In this document: one piece after another, positions 7,571-10,271 of the stretch
How positions within the stretch are numbered: the stretch's first letter is position 1
How the letters are laid out: each line of letters opens with the position of its first letter
Source: Spirochaeta sp. UBA2779
GTDB taxonomy: Bacteria > Spirochaetota > Spirochaetia > DSM-2461
Length of the DNA stretch: 10,271 bases
Assembly (NCBI GenBank): GCA_002352375.1
Contig: DEIH01000192.1
Location: forward strand, 1 to 10,271
Direction: 5' to 3'
Translations under genes and position numbers: made by a program
The notes under the pieces: model-generated
Told to the model about the DNA's origin: nothing
Databases searched by the model: none
What the model saw: the letters and a program-made list of their open reading frames with translations, nothing else

Positions 7571-7603
7571 AGAACCCCCAGGGCTACATCTAATAGAGAT
7601 TAA

Positions 7604-7633
7604 CCGGTCCCTCCCGCATTGAGGAGGAACCGG
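7604..7633 (-). promoter_or_regulatory. Strong hairpin between dctP and dctQ
   Basis: The transcript can form a 12-pair stem (CCGGTTCCTCCT with GGGAGGGACCGG, two G-U pairs) around a 6-base loop. No run of U follows, so it does not look like a full terminator. Hairpins placed after a binding-protein gene and before its permease genes often protect the upstream mRNA or cause partial stopping, giving more binding protein than permease. That role is inferred. Confidence 0.7.
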
Positions 7634-7654
7634 ATGCTGTAAATTAACTGTCAG

Positions 7655-8692
7655 TTACTGAAGAGATTGAATTTTGTCATAGAAATCCCAGTCCCAGTCA
7701 CCTGAAACATTCTGGCTTTCATTCTGATAGGACCATTTTGCATATTCCTGAAAAGCCTTCTTATCTGGATCGTCAATAAAGATTATGCCCTGAGATTCCA
7801 GATATGCCCGGTCATCTGCCTCTCTGCTGCGCTGGAGTTCATCGTTGTACTGTCTGGCAGTCTCAATAGCTTCAAGAATAATATCCTGATCTCCCTTGGA
7901 AAGGGCATTCCAACGGGCGATATTCATGCTGGGCCATACAGTATCAACAACATGATCTGTCATTACAATATACTTTGTAGGCTCATAGAATTTCTGGATC
8001 CTGTCTGTAGGAAGTGGGTTATCCTGGCCTTCAACAACACCGGTTTTAAGGCCCATGTAGACTTCACCGAAACTCATTGGAGTAGGATTGCCGCCGAGAG
8101 CTTTACCAAGAGCGATCCAGTTGGGACTGTTCGGTGTCCGCAACTTAACACCGGACATCTGATCCGGGTGACGTACTTCACCTACACTTTCAACGAGATT
8201 GAGTTCACGGGTACCAAGGTAAAAAGCGGCAAGAGGACGTACACCGACTTTTTCAGAAACATCACTGACAATTTTTCCCCAGATCTCAGGATCTGAATAA
8301 ACAGATCTCATGTGATCATACCCTGTAAAGGTATAAACTGCGTTAATCTGTCCCAGATAAGGAACCCATTCAGCCACCCAGCCGGCGGCATAATAGGCCA
8401 TATCAAGAGTTCCCTCACGAGCAGCAGACAACTCACCTTCCTGAGTAAAAATCTGTCCGCCATTGTACAGGTCGGCACTAATTCTCCCGCCGGAAAGCCT
8501 TTCCACTTCAAACTTGAACTTCTGCATTGATTTTGACAGAGCAGTATCCGCCGTTGAAATGCTGGACCAGCTGATCTGAATGGATTCATTACCAGCCGGC
8601 TCTGCCGCAGCAGCATCACTACCGCCATTTGCAAAGGCAAACGCAGAGACGAGAGCAATCATCATCGCAATAAAAACGATTTTCTTTACCAT
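7655..8692 (-). CDS. dctP: TRAP transporter solute-binding protein DctP
   Basis: This is the periplasmic receptor of the transporter, 345 residues. A signal peptide occupies about residues 1-21 (Lys-Lys, hydrophobic core, likely cut after AFA), followed by NGGSD and an Ala/Glu-rich linker; there is no lipobox cysteine. Two DctP-family signatures are clear: Arg185 in GVKLRTPNSPNW, at the position that usually holds the ligand carboxylate, and GVVEGQDNP at 218-226. The ligand is thus probably a carboxylate, but its identity cannot be read from sequence. The ATG has an excellent ribosome binding site (AAGGAGG). It is the first gene of the transport operon, behind the proposed IclR-controlled promoter. 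Confidence 0.95.
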   Translation of the reverse strand: MVKKIVFIAMMIALVSAFAFANGGSDAAAAEPAGNESIQISWSSISTADTALSKSMQKFKFEVERLSGGRISADLYNGGQIFTQEGELSAAREGTLDMAYYAAGWVAEWVPYLGQINAVYTFTGYDHMRSVYSDPEIWGKIVSDVSEKVGVRPLAAFYLGTRELNLVESVGEVRHPDQMSGVKLRTPNSPNWIALGKALGGNPTPMSFGEVYMGLKTGVVEGQDNPLPTDRIQKFYEPTKYIVMTDHVVDTVWPSMNIARWNALSKGDQDIILEAIETARQYNDELQRSREADDRAYLESQGIIFIDDPDKKAFQEYAKWSYQNESQNVSGDWDWDFYDKIQSLQ

Positions 8693-8711
8693 AGAAACCT
8701 CCTTGAAACTC

Positions 8712-8737
8712 TTCTGAATTGAATGTTTTATTCAGAA
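8712..8737. promoter_or_regulatory. Inverted repeat TTCTGAAT-N10-ATTCAGAA in the dctP leader
   Basis: Perfect 8-base arms (8712-8719 and 8730-8737) lie about 20 bases upstream of the dctP start codon, just before the ribosome binding site. It could be a protein-binding site or an RNA hairpin. Part of it (TTCTGAATTG) recurs in the ferredoxin leader at 155-164. Confidence 0.4.
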
Positions 8738-8755
8738 CAGCCCCATTACAAATAA

Positions 8756-8785
8756 AACATAGGCCAACGGCCTATTGACTATCAA
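8756..8785 (-). promoter_or_regulatory. Putative dctP promoter with palindrome in the spacer
   Basis: On the minus strand TTGATA (8785-8780, 5 of 6 for a -35 box) lies 18 bases before TATGTT (8761-8756, 4 of 6 for a -10 box). The spacer holds a perfect 7-base palindrome, ATAGGCC-GTT-GGCCTAT (8759-8775), well placed as an operator for the adjacent IclR-family protein. Alternatively the palindrome plus the following GTTTTATTT is a weak intrinsic terminator for the regulator gene. The -35 box overlaps that gene's stop codon. Confidence 0.45.
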
Positions 8786-9543
8786 TTAATCGAGCCGGAT
8801 CGATATCCCAGTTTCCAGGAAATCTCCCGGGTTGCCTCTTTAACACTTTCCCCCAATTCATCAATATTAGATATATTATGACGGGCAGCCGGACCCGACA
8901 CGCTTATAGACGCAAAGGCTTCACCCTTGGCATTTCTAATCGCCGCACCAACACAGACGAGCTGATCTTCATGCTCCATGTTATCAATGGCATAACCTTT
9001 ATTTCTGATCGTTTCCAATTCTTTAATCATTATTTTTTCATCTGTTATTGTATTTTCTGTAATTCTTTGCAGTCCCTTCTCCCGGATGATATTCAGTGCA
9101 TGGGAATAATCCAGATTGGCAAGGACCGCTTTACCTACAGAAGTACAATAGAGCGGTGCTCGCAAACCGATAACAGAATAGGTTCGAAGCCATTGTTCAG
9201 ACTCAATGCAGTCCACATACAGTACTTCATCATTATCGAGGACCGTCAGGTGAACCGTTTCATCTGTAAGCTTATTAAGATTTTTCAGATAAGGATGTGA
9301 TATTTTGCAGATATCCAGGTTCAACTGTGCCCGATTACCCAGCTCTATCAGTTTTAATCCCAGATGATACTTACTGGTTTCTGGCACCTTTTCAATAAGC
9401 CCCTCGGAAGCCAGTGTTTCCAGAATTGAATGTACACTGCTTTTAGGAAATTCCAGATTTCTGCTTAATTCGGTAACTCCCAAATTCTCATTATTACCAA
9501 GAGTCTCTAATATCTGAATAGCTTTCAGAACACTACTAACCAC
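8782..9543 (-). CDS. IclR-family transcriptional regulator
   Basis: This DNA-binding regulator probably controls the TRAP/catabolic operon directly downstream. An N-terminal winged helix-turn-helix is visible (VLKAIQILETLGNNENLGVTELSRNLEFPKSSVHSILETL pattern, split here as VLKAIQILE, LGVTELSR and KSSVHSILETL). The remaining ~180 residues form the IclR effector-binding domain, with LRAPLYCTSVGKAVLA and a late CVGAAIRN/AFASISVSGPAAR segment. Such domains bind small acids or aromatics. I chose the GTG at 9543 because it follows a GGGTGGT sequence and leaves a leader of about 17 bases; a TTG at 9555 would add four residues (258 codons with stop) but has no ribosome binding site. No other regulator is nearby. 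Confidence 0.92.
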   Translation of the reverse strand: MVSSVLKAIQILETLGNNENLGVTELSRNLEFPKSSVHSILETLASEGLIEKVPETSKYHLGLKLIELGNRAQLNLDICKISHPYLKNLNKLTDETVHLTVLDNDEVLYVDCIESEQWLRTYSVIGLRAPLYCTSVGKAVLANLDYSHALNIIREKGLQRITENTITDEKIMIKELETIRNKGYAIDNMEHEDQLVCVGAAIRNAKGEAFASISVSGPAARHNISNIDELGESVKEATREISWKLGYRSGSIN

Positions 9544-9561
9544 AACACCACCCAAAACGAG

Positions 9562-9595
9562 GTTCTTATATAGGAACGTTGTTCACAGTCATTAA
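9562..9595 (-). promoter_or_regulatory. Putative promoter and operator of the IclR-family gene
   Basis: A 16-base near-perfect palindrome, GTTCTTATATAGGAAC (9562-9577), lies just upstream of the gene. The minus-strand -10 candidate TATATA (9572-9567) is inside it, and TTAATG (9595-9590) is a weak -35 candidate 17 bases away. TGTTC (9580-9584) and GAACA (9600-9604) form an outer pair of half-sites. IclR-family operators often contain GTTC/GAAC-type arms and many members repress themselves, so autoregulation is likely. Confidence 0.5.
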
Positions 9596-9604
9596 TATGG
9601 AACA

Positions 9605-10068
9605 TCAGCAGCTTGATGTCAATAAAAAACCATGAAGATTTCAGACTTTCAGAAAAGCAGTGAATTGTCGATTATCAACGCTACAATTCTTTTCTACGTT
9701 TTACAGGTGTTTTTTCTACTTAAGTCGCAGAATATAATGGTCAATTCTATTTAAAAGGATTAAAACAGAAAAAATATGAGAGACGCCGAAATCTTCCTTG
9801 ATGCAGGAAAAGCCATGCTCCTTATTGAATTCGCTTTTAAACAATCAGGCCCGGGGTCTGATTAAAACCCGCATAGCATTCCCAGTGTACCATTCGGATT
9901 GCTCTGGAATACCATTGAAATCCTGAGAAATAAAGAAGGTATATATGTTATTTTATGAATACCGGCCTATCCTCCTACATCCAAGGAATGAAATGGGGAG
10001 CGTTTCAGCTGAACCCGTCAAATCTCATTAATACAGGAAAGCTGACAGAGTAATTTGTCGTACAACAT
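9605..10068. other. Intergenic stretch with possible gene debris, no convincing gene
   Basis: No long ORF is present on either strand. On the plus strand one frame from ATG 9776 encodes 29 residues, stops at 9863, then stays open to 9958 (about 30 more residues), which may be a decayed gene. Two other short ORFs overlap it: ATG 9945 to 10031 (28 residues, preceded by AAGAAGGT) and ATG 9955 to 10053 (32 residues). I recognise none of them. No terminal inverted repeats, tRNA or CRISPR units are seen. Confidence 0.4.
9843..9863. other. Hairpin-forming sequence in the intergenic stretch
   Basis: AATCAG and CTGATT arms with an inner CC/GG pairing form a 9-pair stem (one G-U) around a 3-base loop. 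On the minus strand it is followed by GTTTAAAAG, too few U for a confident terminator. It could be a weak terminator for the right-hand ferredoxin ORF, more than 200 bases upstream of it in that direction. Confidence 0.35.
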
Positions 10069-10263
10069 CTATTCAGCAGATAAAACCCTTCGATTCGATG
10101 AATATCCGCCCTCACAGACAACTGCAATATCCCCGGAACCTTCAGCCCATACTTCATCAATCACACGTTTACCATCATCCCTTACGGAAATACACTCTGC
10201 CGGGCAGACTGGTTCACAGGCACCGCAGACGATACATACATCGGCGTTAATTCTATAGGCCAT
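10069..10263 (-). pseudogene. Chimeric/truncated ferredoxin ORF
   Basis: This 64-codon ORF starts with ATG at 10263. Residues 1-37 equal those of the left ferredoxin, including Cys10, Cys13, Cys16 and Cys20. After Glu37 the expected second motif (Cys40, Cys43, Cys46) is replaced by an unrelated or heavily diverged tail with only one cysteine, Cys50. Since the fourth ligand of the first cluster normally comes from the end of the second motif, Cys50 could in theory complete one cluster, so a one-cluster protein cannot be ruled out. More likely it is a broken copy. The ribosome binding site lies mostly beyond the window edge. Confidence 0.65.
10152..10262. repeat. 111-bp perfect direct repeat, right copy
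   Basis: This matches 22-132 base for base, same orientation, 10,130 bases apart. On the gene's 3' side (below 10152) similarity to the left copy drops at once to about chance level. On the 5' side the start codon differs (ATG here, GTG at the left) and upstream bases differ. Confidence 0.95.
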
Positions 10264-10271
10264 GGAATACC

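Noticed and set aside
10055..10258. 67-codon plus-strand ORF opposite the right ferredoxin
   Set aside because: Antisense to the cysteine-motif ORF; the translation is Ser/Thr/Pro-rich shadow sequence.
1..10271. CRISPR array, tRNA, rRNA, or insertion sequence with transposase
   Set aside because: No regularly spaced repeats, tRNA-like cloverleaf, rRNA stretch or transposase motif was seen on either strand.

Overview
The window most likely comes from a spirochaete of the free-living, often marine or sediment-dwelling Spirochaeta type. The main clue is the N-terminus of the TRAP binding protein, where the signal peptide ends in FANGGSD followed by a low-complexity Ala/Glu stretch, a style common in that group. 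Moderate base composition and tightly packed operons fit, but there is no 16S or other marker, so this is an inference.

Layout: (1) Positions 1-133 hold the 5' part of a 2[4Fe-4S] ferredoxin gene on the minus strand, with its own promoter. (2) Positions 291-2224 hold a plus-strand pair with a 4-base overlap: an unrecognised 402-residue protein that may have a deoxyhypusine-synthase-like fold, and a KdsB-type CMP-sugar-acid synthetase. (3) Positions 2258-9543 hold a minus-strand catabolic locus. In transcription order it reads IclR-family regulator, TRAP transporter (DctP, DctQ, DctM), UroD-family protein with a zinc-type HxC...C motif, DapA-superfamily aldolase/synthase, and a cytoplasmic formylglycine-dependent sulfatase. 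(4) Positions 9578-10068 have no convincing gene, only small ORF debris and a hairpin. (5) Positions 10069-10263 hold a second ferredoxin-like ORF. Its first 37 codons match the left ferredoxin exactly, and it then runs into a different tail.

How it works together (inference): the TRAP system imports a small carboxylate that may be sulfated and/or methylated. The sulfatase would remove sulfate inside the cell, the UroD-like protein may handle a methyl or one-carbon group, and the DapA-type enzyme would cleave or form a 2-keto acid. The IclR protein would control the operon through a palindrome in the dctP promoter. The KdsB pair is convergent with this locus and may be unrelated, although a cytidylyltransferase for a 2-keto-3-deoxy sugar acid beside TRAP and aldolase genes recalls sialic-acid scavenging loci.

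The most unusual features are a 111-bp perfect direct repeat of the ferredoxin 5' end bracketing the whole 10 kb, the chimeric right ferredoxin, the orphan KdsB pair with an altered motif, the uncharacterised TRAP/UroD/DapA/sulfatase combination, and a G9 tract inside the aldolase gene.
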